Positions 43,570 through 52,452 are shown, numbered from the stretch's first letter. The stretch is 64,000 nt of DNA from Roseibium aestuarii (GCF_008477545.1 NZ_VORA01000005.1:62001-126000); one strand, 5' to 3'. Made by a program: numbers and translations. The notes: generated from the sequence alone by a model not told the origin.

Positions 43570-45285
43570 TCAATCCCGCCAGGGGATGGTTCCGGCGGGG
43601 ACCTTTCGGGCCAGACCGTTCATGGCGATCATGATCACCACCGTGGCCAGCACGACGACGACCGACATGGCAGCGGCGAGCGTGGTGTAGCCGCCATCCT
43701 CGTAGTTGAAGATGGTGGTGCCGATGGTTTCCGTGCCGGTGGACCAGAGCAGGGCGGAGACGGTCACCTCGTTATAGGCGGTGAGGAAGACCAGAATGGC
43801 GCCCGAGGCGGCAGACGGCGCCACGAGGGGCGCGAAGACCTTGCGCAGCCGGCGTCCGAAACCCGCGCCCGAGACGCGGGCGGCATCTTCCAGCGAGCGA
43901 TCCATCTGCAGGAAGGCGGCGATGACCGGCTTCAGCCCCACCGCCATGAAACAGGCGACATAGGCCAGCAGGATGATCCAGAGCGTGCCGTAGAGCGAGA
44001 CGTTCAACACGGGAAGAGGACGAATCAGGGCGAGGATGAAGGCAACCGACATGACGAGGCCCGGCACCGCATAGGCGATTTCTGCCTGCCAGGCGCCAAG
44101 GGCCGCAAGCCGCCGGGCGAAGGCGCTGCGGGCGGTGAGGAAATAGGCGAGCGGCAGCGAGAGCGCCGCGATGCCCGCCGCAGCCAGCGCCCCAAGCAGG
44201 GTGGAATTGCCGAAGGCGCGCAGGGTGACGGACTGGCGCCACAGCACCTCGGCGAAATTGTCCCAGGTGAGGCTGCTCGGTCCAAGCGCCACGCCGTAGG
44301 TGCGCACCAGCGCCGTGGCCAGAAGCGAGGCGGCGGGGAGCACCAGAATGCAGGCGATGAAGGCCCAGAGCAGCCCTTCCACGGCGAGGCGGCGGCGCCC
44401 CAGCGCAATGGCCAGCGGGGCCTGGGGCAGGCCGATCAGCTGGCTGCGCATGCGGCCCTGCAGGAGGCTTTGCGCCCAGAGGGCGACCAGGGTGACGAGG
44501 CCGAGGATCACCGACAGAACCGCCACATTGGGCAGGACATCCGGGCCGAAGCTCGCCAGACGCTGCCAGATGAGCAGCGGCAGGGTGGGGATGCGGGCCG
44601 GAACGCCGATGAGGGCATTGATGCCGAAGTTGCCGAGCGAGGCGACGAAGGCGAGCGCAAGGCTGCCGAGCAGGGCGGGGGCGAGAAGCGGCAGGGTGAT
44701 GCGCAGGAGCATGCGGGTGGCGCTGGCGCCGGAGACCCGCGCCGCGTCGGAGAGCTCGCGCGGGAAGGCCCGCAAGGCGGCGCGCACCAGAAGAAAGACC
44801 AGCGGGGCGGCCTGAAGGCCGAGCAGCAGGACGAGGCCGGCGCGGGAATAGAGCGGATGGGTGGCACCGATCTCCGGCGCCAGACCGAGCGCGCGCAGCA
44901 CCGGGCTTGCGGGGCCCAGAGCCTGGATCCAGGCAATCGCCGTCACATGGGGCGGGATCATCATGGGCAGCAGCACGAGGAAGACAAGCACGCCCTTGGC
45001 GCGCACATCCGTCAGGCCGATGACCAGCGCCAGGGCCGTGCCTGTCAGCACCGCCAGAAGACTGGCAAGGGCGCTGGTTTCCAGCGAGTTCCACAGGGCC
45101 TTTTGCACCGAGCGGCTGCCCAGGGCCTCGATCAGGGGCGTGATGTCCGGAACGCCATCAGGCGCGATCCCCAGCCGGAAGAGCAGCGCCAGCGGCAGAC
45201 CGCAGAGCGCCGTCAGGGCCAGCACGAGCAAGACCAGGGTCAGGCGGTCGGCACGAAAGATGGCGTTGCGGAGGACGGCGAGCAT
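43570..45285 (-). CDS. ABC transporter permease, duplicated FbpB type
   Basis: This 571-residue inner-membrane protein is made of two fused permease halves, each with a BPD_transp_1 domain. The coupling loops are LSDAARVSGASATRMLLRIT and LEDAARVSGAGFGRRLRKVF. This double-permease form is typical of FbpB/AfuB/ThiP-like importers. The ATG at 45285 was chosen because upstream in-frame sequence up to 45495 is only the translation of an intergenic tandem repeat. It lies downstream of the binding-protein gene on the same strand. Confidence 0.85.
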   Translation of the reverse strand: MLAVLRNAIFRADRLTLVLLVLALTALCGLPLALLFRLGIAPDGVPDITPLIEALGSRSVQKALWNSLETSALASLLAVLTGTALALVIGLTDVRAKGVLVFLVLLPMMIPPHVTAIAWIQALGPASPVLRALGLAPEIGATHPLYSRAGLVLLLGLQAAPLVFLLVRAALRAFPRELSDAARVSGASATRMLLRITLPLLAPALLGSLALAFVASLGNFGINALIGVPARIPTLPLLIWQRLASFGPDVLPNVAVLSVILGLVTLVALWAQSLLQGRMRSQLIGLPQAPLAIALGRRRLAVEGLLWAFIACILVLPAASLLATALVRTYGVALGPSSLTWDNFAEVLWRQSVTLRAFGNSTLLGALAAAGIAALSLPLAYFLTARSAFARRLAALGAWQAEIAYAVPGLVMSVAFILALIRPLPVLNVSLYGTLWIILLAYVACFMAVGLKPVIAAFLQMDRSLEDAARVSGAGFGRRLRKVFAPLVAPSAASGAILVFLTAYNEVTVSALLWSTGTETIGTTIFNYEDGGYTTLAAAMSVVVVLATVVIMIAMNGLARKVPAGTIPWRD

Positions 45286-45354
45286 GAGCGGAGCCAATGT
45301 CTGGACAAGGGAGCGTTGTGCTTTTCGATCCGGCTGACCACTCGGGCTCTCCGT

Positions 45355-45470
45355 TCCCGGCTCAAGGCCGGGATGACGAGGGAGGAGGGGCGCGGGATGA
45401 CGAACGATAAGGGGCGCGGGATGACGAGTGAGGAGGAGCCCCGGATGACGCGGGAGAGGGAGATCTCCGG
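45355..45470. repeat. Inverted repeat plus 24-bp tandem units (GGGATGACG)
   Basis: TCCCGGC-TCAAG-GCCGGGA (45355-45373) runs into direct repeats beginning GGGATGACG at 45370, 45394 and 45418, with a fourth at 45443 beginning CGGATGACG. The period is 24, 24 and 25 bases. It sits between the permease and the binding-protein genes of the same operon. The same unit and period occur at 52599 and 52623. Confidence 0.75.
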
Positions 45471-45534
45471 AACGGCGCAGAAAGACCGACGGCACGGGGC
45501 GTGCCCGTGCCGTCGATCGGGATCAGGACCGGTC

Positions 45535-46509
45535 TCAGCCGCCGAAGATCTCGGTGAACTTCATCTTGTCGGCCGCGTCGTTTTCAAGGGCGGCCTTCGG
45601 GTCGAAGTCGAGCAGCTTGATCTTGTCGCGGGCGGGGAAGCCGTCCGGCGCCGGAACGCTCGGGTCGGCGGGCAGGTAACCCATGGTGGCGGCGAGCTTC
45701 TGGCCTTCGGTGGAGATCAGGAAGTCGACGAAGGCCTTGGCCGCGTCCGGGTTCTTCGCGGTGGAGAGGATCGCGACCGGCTCGCTGACGGCGGAGACGC
45801 CTTCCTCGGGGAAGACGAACTCGACCGGTGCACCGTTCAGCTTCTCGCGGATGGGCAGGAAGTCGACGACGAAGCCATAGAGCTTCTCGCCACCGGCAAT
45901 CGCCTTGTAGACGCCGCCATTGCCGCCCTGGGCAATGGCCCCCTGATCGGCGAGGCCTTCATAATAGGCCCAGCCCAGATCATCGCGGCCGGTGAGGGCG
46001 GTCATGTGGATGGTGGCGGCGCCGGAGGTGAGCGGCGAGGCCATCACGATCTTGTCCTTTGCTTCCGGCTTGAGCAGATCCTTGTAGGAGGTCGGCTTCA
46101 TGGGCGCGCTGGTGTTGTACATGATGCCGGTCGTGATCAGCTTGGTGGAGAAGTAGGTCTTGTCCTTGTCCATCAGCGCCGGATCATAGGCGGAGACGTC
46201 GGCTGCCTCGTGCGCCATCAGACGGCCTTCGGCCTTCAGGCTTTCCATGGTGACCGTGTCGGCGATGAGAAGCACGTCCGGCTGGGGGCTGCCGGCTTCG
46301 AATTCGGCGCGCAGCTTGGCCATGATCTTGGTGGTGCCGTCGCGCACCCATTCCACGTCCACGCCCGGGTTGGCGGCCTTGAAGGCATCAACGGTTGCCT
46401 GGGCGTCGGCGTTGGGCTGGGAGGTATAGAGCACCAGCTTGCCATCGGCGGCGAGGGTCTGGCCTGCGGTGGCGGCGAGGAGCGTGGCCGCAATCAGAAG
46501 CTTCTTCAT
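45535..46509 (-). CDS. Periplasmic binding protein of a FbpABC-type importer
   Basis: This 324-residue protein has a signal peptide (MKKLLIAATLLAATAGQTLA) and an iron/phosphonate-type binding fold: KLVLYTSQPNADAQATVDAF, VEWVRDGTTKIMAKL, PDVLLIADTVTMESLK. The tyrosine pair that holds Fe3+ in FbpA is not evident; the matching region reads KLYGFVVDFLP. The ligand may therefore not be iron; organophosphonates or another anion are possible. AAGGA lies just upstream of the ATG. It is transcribed ahead of the permease gene, with a repeat array between. Confidence 0.82.
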   Translation of the reverse strand: MKKLLIAATLLAATAGQTLAADGKLVLYTSQPNADAQATVDAFKAANPGVDVEWVRDGTTKIMAKLRAEFEAGSPQPDVLLIADTVTMESLKAEGRLMAHEAADVSAYDPALMDKDKTYFSTKLITTGIMYNTSAPMKPTSYKDLLKPEAKDKIVMASPLTSGAATIHMTALTGRDDLGWAYYEGLADQGAIAQGGNGGVYKAIAGGEKLYGFVVDFLPIREKLNGAPVEFVFPEEGVSAVSEPVAILSTAKNPDAAKAFVDFLISTEGQKLAATMGYLPADPSVPAPDGFPARDKIKLLDFDPKAALENDAADKMKFTEIFGG

Positions 46510-46587
46510 CTCGTAAGGTCCTTGTGATCCTTGCGCCGCCGGGGACGTGCGGCTGTGGGTGGACCTAGCAGGCTTTCATGACAGTTT

Positions 46588-46617
46588 TTGCAAGCCGGGC
46601 GCGAAGGCCGCTTGCAA
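46588..46617. promoter_or_regulatory. Inverted repeat in the divergent region before gnd and the binding protein
   Basis: TTGCAAGC (46588-46595) and GCTTGCAA (46610-46617) are perfect 8-bp arms separated by 14 bases, located 79-108 bases upstream of the binding-protein start. It may be an operator or an RNA stem. I cannot name a regulator. Confidence 0.4.
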
Positions 46618-46736
46618 GCTTTGCCAGCACGCGGGCGGACGGCAGGTGACGGGTCGATTTTGCACTGGCCGACGCCGGGGCTTTGGGCTATCAGACCCCA
46701 TCAAATCCATTGAAATTCCCGAACAGGAGGCAGCAC

Positions 46737-48170
46737 GTGTCCGAGGCAGTGACGAAGACGGCCGAGATCGGCTTGATCGGACTTGGCACCATGGGGGGCA
46801 ATCTGGCTCTCAACATTGCCGAGAACGGCTTCCGCATCGCGGTCTGGAACCGCACCGTCGAAAAGACCGAGACCTTCCACGCCAAGGCCGGTGATCTGGC
46901 CGCCAATCTGGTGCCGACCAAGACCCTGGAAGAGTTCGTCCAGGCCATCGCCAAGCCCCGTGCGATCATCCTGATGGTTCCGGCGGGCGAGGCGGTCGAT
47001 GCGCAGATCGAGGCGCTGAAGCCCCTGCTCGACGCGGATGACCTGATCATTGACGCGGGCAACGCCAATTACCACGAGACCAACCGGCGCGATGCGGCAG
47101 TAACCGCCGACAGCCCGCGCTTCATGGGGATCGGCGTGTCCGGTGGCGAGGAAGGGGCACGATTCGGCCCCTCCATCATGGCCGGCGGCCCGAAGAGCGC
47201 CTGGGAGCAGGTCGGTCACATTCTTGAAGCCATCTCCGCCAAGCACGAGGGCACGCCCTGTGCTGCCCACCTGGGCGAGGCCGGTGCGGGCCATCTGGTC
47301 AAGACCGTCCACAATGGCATCGAATATGCCGACATGCAGATGATCGCCGAAGTCTATGGCGTGATGCGTGACGGGCTGGGCCTCGATGCTTCCGAGATTT
47401 CCAAGGTCTTTGGCGCGTGGAACGAGGGCATCCTCCAGTCCTATCTGATCGAGATCTCCCACAAGGTAGCCGGCACGGCAGACCCGGACACCGGCAAGCC
47501 GATGCTCGACATCATTCTCGATACGGCCGGCCAGAAGGGCACGGGCCGCTGGACCGCCATCGAGGCGCTGATGCTGGGCACACCGGCGTCGGCCATCGAG
47601 GCTGCAGTGGCGGCGCGCAACATGTCGGCGCGTCTGGGCGAGCGCAAGGCAGGCCAGGCGGCCTTCGGCGCGGCACCGGGCAAGGTGCTGGGCGATGCGG
47701 TCTCGGCGAAGGATCTGGAAGCCGCGCTGGTGGCGGGCAAGATCATCTGCTACGCGCAGGGCTTCGGCCTGATCCTGGAAGCCGCCAGGCAGTATGGCTG
47801 GTCCATGCCCCTGCCGGAGATCGCAAGGATCTGGCGTCAGGGCTGCATCATCCGCTCGGCCATGCTGAACGACATGTCGGAAGCGCTGGGCGAAGACCCG
47901 GAGCGCAACCTGATGCTGGCGCCGTTCTTCGCGGAGAAGCTGAAGGAAACCCACGGCGCGCTGCGCAAGGTGGTGGCGCTGGGCGCGCTCAACGGCCTGG
48001 CCGTTCCGGCCCTCTCCGCCGCGCTGTCCTATTTCGACATCATGCGCACCGAACGCTCCACCGCCAACATGTTGCAGGGCCAGCGCGACTTCTTCGGCGC
48101 CCATGGCTTCGAGCGGACGGACAAGGACGGCAAGGGCTACCACGGCCCCTGGGCGATGAACACGGTCTGA
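46737..48170 (+). CDS. gnd: 6-phosphogluconate dehydrogenase, decarboxylating
   Basis: This 477-residue protein oxidatively decarboxylates 6-phosphogluconate to ribulose 5-phosphate with NADP+. The cofactor motif is IGLIGLGTMGGNLALNIAEN. The substrate signatures are GIGVSGGEEGARFGPSIMAGG and KTVHNGIEYADMQMI, with the catalytic lysine and asparagine. The C-terminal part has GTGRWTAIEAL, IIRSAMLND and QGQRDFFGAHGFER. The GTG at 46737 has AGGAGG six bases upstream. The longer upstream frame has no family similarity. zwf and pgl are not in the window. Confidence 0.96.
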   Translation: MSEAVTKTAEIGLIGLGTMGGNLALNIAENGFRIAVWNRTVEKTETFHAKAGDLAANLVPTKTLEEFVQAIAKPRAIILMVPAGEAVDAQIEALKPLLDADDLIIDAGNANYHETNRRDAAVTADSPRFMGIGVSGGEEGARFGPSIMAGGPKSAWEQVGHILEAISAKHEGTPCAAHLGEAGAGHLVKTVHNGIEYADMQMIAEVYGVMRDGLGLDASEISKVFGAWNEGILQSYLIEISHKVAGTADPDTGKPMLDIILDTAGQKGTGRWTAIEALMLGTPASAIEAAVAARNMSARLGERKAGQAAFGAAPGKVLGDAVSAKDLEAALVAGKIICYAQGFGLILEAARQYGWSMPLPEIARIWRQGCIIRSAMLNDMSEALGEDPERNLMLAPFFAEKLKETHGALRKVVALGALNGLAVPALSAALSYFDIMRTERSTANMLQGQRDFFGAHGFERTDKDGKGYHGPWAMNTV

Positions 48171-48197
48171 TCCGCATCATCGGTCGTCGACCACGCG

Positions 48198-48226
48198 AAA
48201 GGCCGGGCATCGCCCGGCCTTTTTTG
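48198..48226 (+). terminator. Intrinsic terminator of gnd
   Basis: An 11-bp stem AAAGGCCGGGC (48198-48208) / GCCCGGCCTTT (48212-48222) has a 3-base loop and ends in a T-run. Confidence 0.9.
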
Positions 48227-48323
48227 CTGTGTGGTGGCTCATCATGGGGTTGAAACGAAACGTGCTCTCGTTCGGCGTGACGGTGGAGCGGCCCCGGCGG
48301 TCGCCCGGCTTCGGCGCCGAGGC

Positions 48324-49235
48324 TCAAGTGGCAGCAATGAATGCTTCCAGCTTGGCGAGGGTCTGGTGCCCCAGTTCGACCGCGCCGAAGCCCCTGGCCG
48401 TCTGATACTCGGCCTCGGTGGTGAAGATCATGCCCAGGGTGACGCGTGTCGAGCCGTCGGGCTGGGCCTCGAAGGATGCCCAGGCGTCGGCGTGTTTCGG
48501 GCCGTTTTCCCCCCAGAGCAGCGTGTAGCTCAGCAGGTCCGGGGCGCTGACAAGCGTGTAGAGATGATGATTGGGGTAGACCGTGCCGTCCGGGCCGATC
48601 ATGTCGAAGAGCCATTCTCCGCCGGTGCTCAGGTCGATCCGGGTGGTGCGGCAGGAAAACCCGTCCGGGCCCCACCATTGGGGCAGGGTGTCCGGATTGA
48701 CCCAGGTGCCCCAGACGATGTCCCGTGGTGCCGGGATCCGCCGCTGGAGGATCATGGTGCGATCGGCCATGCTTGCCATGTTGCCGAGGCAAGCACCATA
48801 GCCGGCCCGGTAGCCGCCGGTCATCTCGCTGTCGAGGGCGGAGATCTGGATGGTCAGGGTCAGACGGGTGCCCGTATCCCGGGCCTGGAGATCCGCTGTA
48901 ATCAGGGCCGCAGACTGGATCACCCCGTCGCAGGTCATGACTTCGGAGCTGATGCTGCGGAGCTCCGGGGCGAGATCGAGCCAGCGGACGTCGCAGAGCA
49001 TGTCCGGATGGCCCTCGGCCGAGCAGCGCGACACTTCGCGCCCGCCAACACGGGTGTCGGCCTCCAGAAAGTCCACGGTGACAGCAGGATAGGGTGGCGC
49101 CCAGAGCAGCCGGGCAGCCGGGGAGGTCCAGATCTGCCAGACCACGGAGGCCGGGGCGGCGAAGTCCCGTTCGAGGGTCAGGGTAGCGAAGCGTTCGGAG
49201 GAGAGAGCCTCCACGGCGGCGGACTGCTGCGTCAT
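48324..49235 (-). CDS. Tandem AHSA1/SRPBCC-domain protein
   Basis: This 303-residue cytoplasmic protein has two START-like AHSA1 domains. The first is around LERDFAAPASVVWQIWTSPAARLLWAPPY. The second is around LQRRIPAPRDIVWGTWVNPDTLPQWWGPDGFSCRT, with FDMIGPDGTVYPNHHLY and TRVTLGMIFTTEAEY after it. Such domains bind hydrophobic ligands or act like Aha1 C-terminal parts. In bacteria they are often paired with ArsR regulators, as here, where the ATG overlaps the regulator's stop by four bases. The ligand is unknown; the pairing suggests stress or detoxification. Confidence 0.83.
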   Translation of the reverse strand: MTQQSAAVEALSSERFATLTLERDFAAPASVVWQIWTSPAARLLWAPPYPAVTVDFLEADTRVGGREVSRCSAEGHPDMLCDVRWLDLAPELRSISSEVMTCDGVIQSAALITADLQARDTGTRLTLTIQISALDSEMTGGYRAGYGACLGNMASMADRTMILQRRIPAPRDIVWGTWVNPDTLPQWWGPDGFSCRTTRIDLSTGGEWLFDMIGPDGTVYPNHHLYTLVSAPDLLSYTLLWGENGPKHADAWASFEAQPDGSTRVTLGMIFTTEAEYQTARGFGAVELGHQTLAKLEAFIAAT

Positions 49236-49573
49236 TCCTCTTGCTCCTTCATGGTCTGGTTCACCAGTGCCTCGAACCGGTCAAGTCGGGCGCTCCACAG
49301 GGCGCGCTGCTCGTCGAGCCAGGTTCTCGCTGGGGTCAGGGCCTCCGGCACGAGGGCGCAGGTGCGCACCCGTCCGTCCTTGGCGGATGTGATCAGGCCG
49401 GCGTCTTCCAGCACGCCGAGATGGCGCATGACCGTCGGCAGGCTGAGCCCCGTGGGTGCTGCCAGTTCGGTGACCGGGCACGGGCGCTCGGCCAGCCGGG
49501 ACAGCATGGCGCGCCGGGTCGGGTCGGCCAGGGCATGGAAGAGCAGGGAGAGATCGGGATCATGCTTAGACAT
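49232..49573 (-). CDS. ArsR-family regulator
   Basis: This 113-residue winged-helix regulator (LSLLFHALADPTRRAMLSRLAER, TGLSLPTVMRHLGVLEDAGLI, KDGRVRTCALVPEALTPARTWLDEQRALW in parts) belongs to the ArsR subgroup that accompanies AHSA1/SRPBCC proteins and lacks metal-binding cysteine motifs. The ATG at 49573 was chosen; the longer frame to 49609 has no similarity. The start overlaps a CTTAG-N8-CTAAG dyad (49564-49581). GCTAAGTRT recurs at 49577 and 49628, a possible pair of self-operator half sites. Confidence 0.85.
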   Translation of the reverse strand: MSKHDPDLSLLFHALADPTRRAMLSRLAERPCPVTELAAPTGLSLPTVMRHLGVLEDAGLITSAKDGRVRTCALVPEALTPARTWLDEQRALWSARLDRFEALVNQTMKEQEE

Positions 49574-49687
49574 GTTGCTAAGTATTGACCGGGTCTGCTC
49601 CTGGCGCAAGAAAAACTTTGATGGTCAGCTAAGTGTCTGCCGCAGCCCCGGACAGGCGGATCCGTTCGGGGCGGTGCCTTGGCGGCG

Positions 49688-50647
49688 TCAGCTCCGGTTG
49701 GCCAGAACCACGCCGGCGGACATGACGAGGATGGCGACGAAGGTGGCGAGGCCCAGGCTTTCGCCCAGCAGGGGCACCGCGAGGAGGGCGGCCAGGGCCG
49801 GGGCGAGCGAGCCCACCGTGGCGCTGCGGGCGGCACCCAGGCGGGAGATCGCGAAGGCATAGCCGATGGTGGAGATGACGCCGACGCCGAGGCCCTGGAT
49901 CAGCAGGAAGGGCAGGGCGCTGTGGAAGGTGATGGTGGAGAGGTGGCTGTCGACAAGGCCGCTCAGCATCAGCGGGATCTGGACCAGAAGCGACCCCACG
50001 GCCACCAGCAGGCCATTGGACACCGGGTCCAAGCCGGTGCGGCGCAGGCCGGTGGTGTAGACGCCCCAGATCAGGCTGGCGGCGAGCAGCAGGCCCATGC
50101 CACCGAGGCTTGCGCCCGACAGGGTGAGGCCCTGACCAAGCACGAGACCCAGCACGCCGAGGGCGATCAGCGCCAGTCCGCGGGCTTGCGCCCGGGTGAT
50201 GGCGCGCCGTTCCACCAGCAGGCCGATGAGGGCGACCGACAGGGGCGAGGTGCCGGCCACCAGCGCGCCCACATGGGCAGCCGAGGTGGCGGCGGCGCCC
50301 GCCGAGGCGACGAAGAAGAAGGGCACGCCGCCCAGCAGCACCATGGCTGCGTCGCGCAGGCGGATGCGGCGGAAGGCCGTGACCGCACGCGGCAGCAGCG
50401 GCGCCAGGCAGATGACCGGCACGGCAAAGCGGATCAGGGCCACATCGGCGGTGGTGAGCGCCGAGGCGCCGATGGCGCGCATGGTGAGGGCGAAGGCAGC
50501 CCAGATGAGCACGACCACGCTGAGAACCGCATAGCCCGCCGCCGGGGTCTCGTGCCACCGGACACGGTGTGCCGAGCTGTCCAGGCCGGTGTCCAGGCTG
50601 GTGGCCAGGGAGGTGACGAGCGGGGTGTCGAGGGTCGCGTGGGACAT
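49688..50647 (-). CDS. EamA/DMT-family drug-metabolite exporter
   Basis: This 319-residue membrane protein has ten helices in two EamA repeats: AVLSVVVLIWAAFALTMRAI, SAAHVGALVAGTSPLSVALI, LLLAASLIWGVYTTGLRR and RSATVGSLAPALAALLAVPLLGE in the second repeat. Members export amino acids, purines or other metabolites. It is divergent from an Lrp-type regulator with a perfect dyad between, which suggests amino-acid efflux under Lrp control. ATG 50647 follows AGGAAGG. Confidence 0.88.
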   Translation of the reverse strand: MSHATLDTPLVTSLATSLDTGLDSSAHRVRWHETPAAGYAVLSVVVLIWAAFALTMRAIGASALTTADVALIRFAVPVICLAPLLPRAVTAFRRIRLRDAAMVLLGGVPFFFVASAGAAATSAAHVGALVAGTSPLSVALIGLLVERRAITRAQARGLALIALGVLGLVLGQGLTLSGASLGGMGLLLAASLIWGVYTTGLRRTGLDPVSNGLLVAVGSLLVQIPLMLSGLVDSHLSTITFHSALPFLLIQGLGVGVISTIGYAFAISRLGAARSATVGSLAPALAALLAVPLLGESLGLATFVAILVMSAGVVLANRS

Positions 50648-50752
50648 GGTTCTGCCTTCCTGAAACGCCGCCATGCAAGGGGCGGGCGAGGCGGCAGATT
50701 ATCCTTCTCCTTCAAGCCAGTTCTTGCTATCTCTGCCACAATTGAATGACAT

Positions 50753-50771
50753 ATTGGCAGGTTCTGCCAAT
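50753..50771. promoter_or_regulatory. Lrp-type operator between eamA-like and lrp-like genes
   Basis: ATTGGCAG-GTT-CTGCCAAT is a perfect 19-bp dyad, 105 bases upstream of the exporter start and 64 bases upstream of the regulator start. Its size and symmetry fit an AsnC/Lrp binding site. Confidence 0.65.
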
Positions 50772-50835
50772 TTTTCGGATTTTTGGGGCAGGTTTGCGAA
50801 GTCCGTTCCGGGGCTCGTCAAAGGGAGTGCGCGAC

Positions 50836-51291
50836 ATGGATGCGAAGGACCGGCAGATCATCTGGGCCCTGCAGGAAGAGGGGCGGCTCTCCAATCAGGA
50901 TCTTTCCGAGCGGGTGTCCCTGTCGCCCTCGCCCTGCTTGCGGCGGGTGCGGCTGCTGGAAGACAGCGGGGTGATCCGGGGCTATACGGCCATCGTCGAC
51001 GAGGAAGCCTATGGTCTGCCGATCACCGCCTTCGTGCGCATCCGGCTGGAGCGGCATTCCAAGGCTAGCGTCTCGGCCTTCGAGCAGAAGGTGCGAACCC
51101 TGGATGCGATTCAGGACTGCTACGTGATGACCGGCGAGGCGGACTATCTGCTGCGGGTTCTGGTGAAGAGCCTGAAGGACTACGAGCAGTTCGTGCGCAA
51201 CCAGCTGCACAATATCGAAGGGGTGGCGGCCATCGACACCAGCTTTGCCTATGGCACGGTGAAGCGCTCGACGGTGTTTCCCAAGGTGTGA
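50836..51291 (+). CDS. Lrp/AsnC-family regulator
   Basis: This 151-residue protein has an N-terminal helix-turn-helix (DAKDRQIIWALQEEGRLSNQDLSERVSLSPSPCLRRVRLLEDSG in parts) and a RAM ligand-binding domain (ITAFVRIRLERHSKASVSAF, DCYVMTGEADYLLRVLVKSL). The ATG at 50836 follows AAGGGAG. It probably controls the divergent EamA exporter in response to an amino acid, by analogy with the many Lrp-exporter pairs. Confidence 0.9.
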   Translation: MDAKDRQIIWALQEEGRLSNQDLSERVSLSPSPCLRRVRLLEDSGVIRGYTAIVDEEAYGLPITAFVRIRLERHSKASVSAFEQKVRTLDAIQDCYVMTGEADYLLRVLVKSLKDYEQFVRNQLHNIEGVAAIDTSFAYGTVKRSTVFPKV

Positions 51292-51414
51292 GCGGCCCTT
51301 GCCGGTGCCTGACGTTGAGACAGTTTGCGCGTTGGCCCCCTATGCAGCGCGCTCTTCAGCCTTCATGTTGTTTCCAAAGCCCTTTTGAGGAGAAGGGTGC
51401 AAGGGAGGAACCAC

Positions 51415-52452
51415 ATGCGTGCTGCGGTCATTCGCGCTTTCAACGAAGATCTGTCTCTGGAAACCGTTGCCGATCCGGCCTGCCCGGATACGGGCGTGGT
51501 GCTGAAAGTTTCGGCCTGCGGGGTCTGCCGGTCGGACCATCACGGCTGGTCGGGGGAACATCCCCGGGTGAAGCCGGGGGCGATCCTCGGTCATGAATAT
51601 TGCGGCGAGGTGGTCGAGGCCGGACGGCTGGCCAGCTACAAGGTGGGCGACAAGCTGATCGCGCCCTTCATTCTTGCCTGCGGCCGCTGCCAGGCCTGCA
51701 AGATGGGCGTCTCCCAGACCTGCCCGGACCAGGTGGCGCCGGGCTTCACCTGTCAGGGCGCCTACGCGGAATATGTGGCCGTGCCCTTTGATCACAATCT
51801 GGTGCGCCTGCCCGACAGCCTGTCGCCCCGGCTCGCCGCCGGGCTCGGGTGCCGGGTGACCACCTCCTGGCATGCGCTGACCGACCGGGCGGCGCTGCGC
51901 CCGGGCGAGTGGCTGGCGGTGCATGGCACCGGCGGCATCGGTCTGGCCGCCGTGGTGCTGGGCAAGGCTTTGGGCGCGCGGGTCATCGCCGTCGACATCG
52001 TGGCCGAGAAGCTGGAACTGGCCCTGAAGCTCGGGGCGGAGGCTGCCGTCAACGCGTCAGAGGTCAACGCGGCCGAAGCGATCCGCGAGATCACCGGCGG
52101 CGGGGCGCAGGTGTCCATGGAAGCGCTCGGGGTCACGGCCACCGCCAATGCCTCGATCGAATGTCTGGGCCAGCTCGGGCGGCACATTCAGGTGGGCATG
52201 CCGGTGGGCAAGACGGCGCGCATGGAACTCAACATGAACGCGGTCTACATGAAGAACCTGGCGCTCTTCGGCTCGCGCGGCATGCCGAGCTGGAAATATC
52301 CCTCGCTGCTGGAGCTGATCGAGCGCGGCGAGGTGGACCTGTCGCCCATGGTCTCGCGGGAGATCGGACTTTCCGGCGCCAGTGCCGAACTCAAGGCGAT
52401 GAACGGCCCCACCCCTCCCGGCACGGCGGTGATCACCGATTTTCTGAACTGA
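51415..52452 (+). CDS. Zinc-dependent alcohol dehydrogenase (MDR)
   Basis: This 345-residue MDR enzyme has catalytic-zinc ligands in ACGVCRSDHHGW and ILGHEYCGEV, and the four structural-zinc cysteines in CGRCQACKMGVSQTC. The NAD motif is HGTGGIGLAAVVLGKALGA, with an acidic residue at VDIVAEKL favouring NAD+. The substrate alcohol cannot be read from the sequence. AGGGAGGA precedes the ATG at 51415. It stands alone, with a repeat-rich gap downstream. Confidence 0.88.
   Translation: MRAAVIRAFNEDLSLETVADPACPDTGVVLKVSACGVCRSDHHGWSGEHPRVKPGAILGHEYCGEVVEAGRLASYKVGDKLIAPFILACGRCQACKMGVSQTCPDQVAPGFTCQGAYAEYVAVPFDHNLVRLPDSLSPRLAAGLGCRVTTSWHALTDRAALRPGEWLAVHGTGGIGLAAVVLGKALGARVIAVDIVAEKLELALKLGAEAAVNASEVNAAEAIREITGGGAQVSMEALGVTATANASIECLGQLGRHIQVGMPVGKTARMELNMNAVYMKNLALFGSRGMPSWKYPSLLELIERGEVDLSPMVSREIGLSGASAELKAMNGPTPPGTAVITDFLN

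Noticed and set aside
45286-45495. Longer N-terminus for the ABC permease
   Set aside because: The extra residues (RHPGL/RHPAPL repeats) are translations of the 24-base intergenic repeat. The permease helix begins right after the ATG at 45285.
43402-46527. A 1041-codon plus-strand open frame opposite the permease and binding-protein genes
   Set aside because: It has Gln/Glu/Gly/Arg-rich shadow composition and overlaps the ATPase gene end out of phase. The minus strand carries recognisable ABC proteins.
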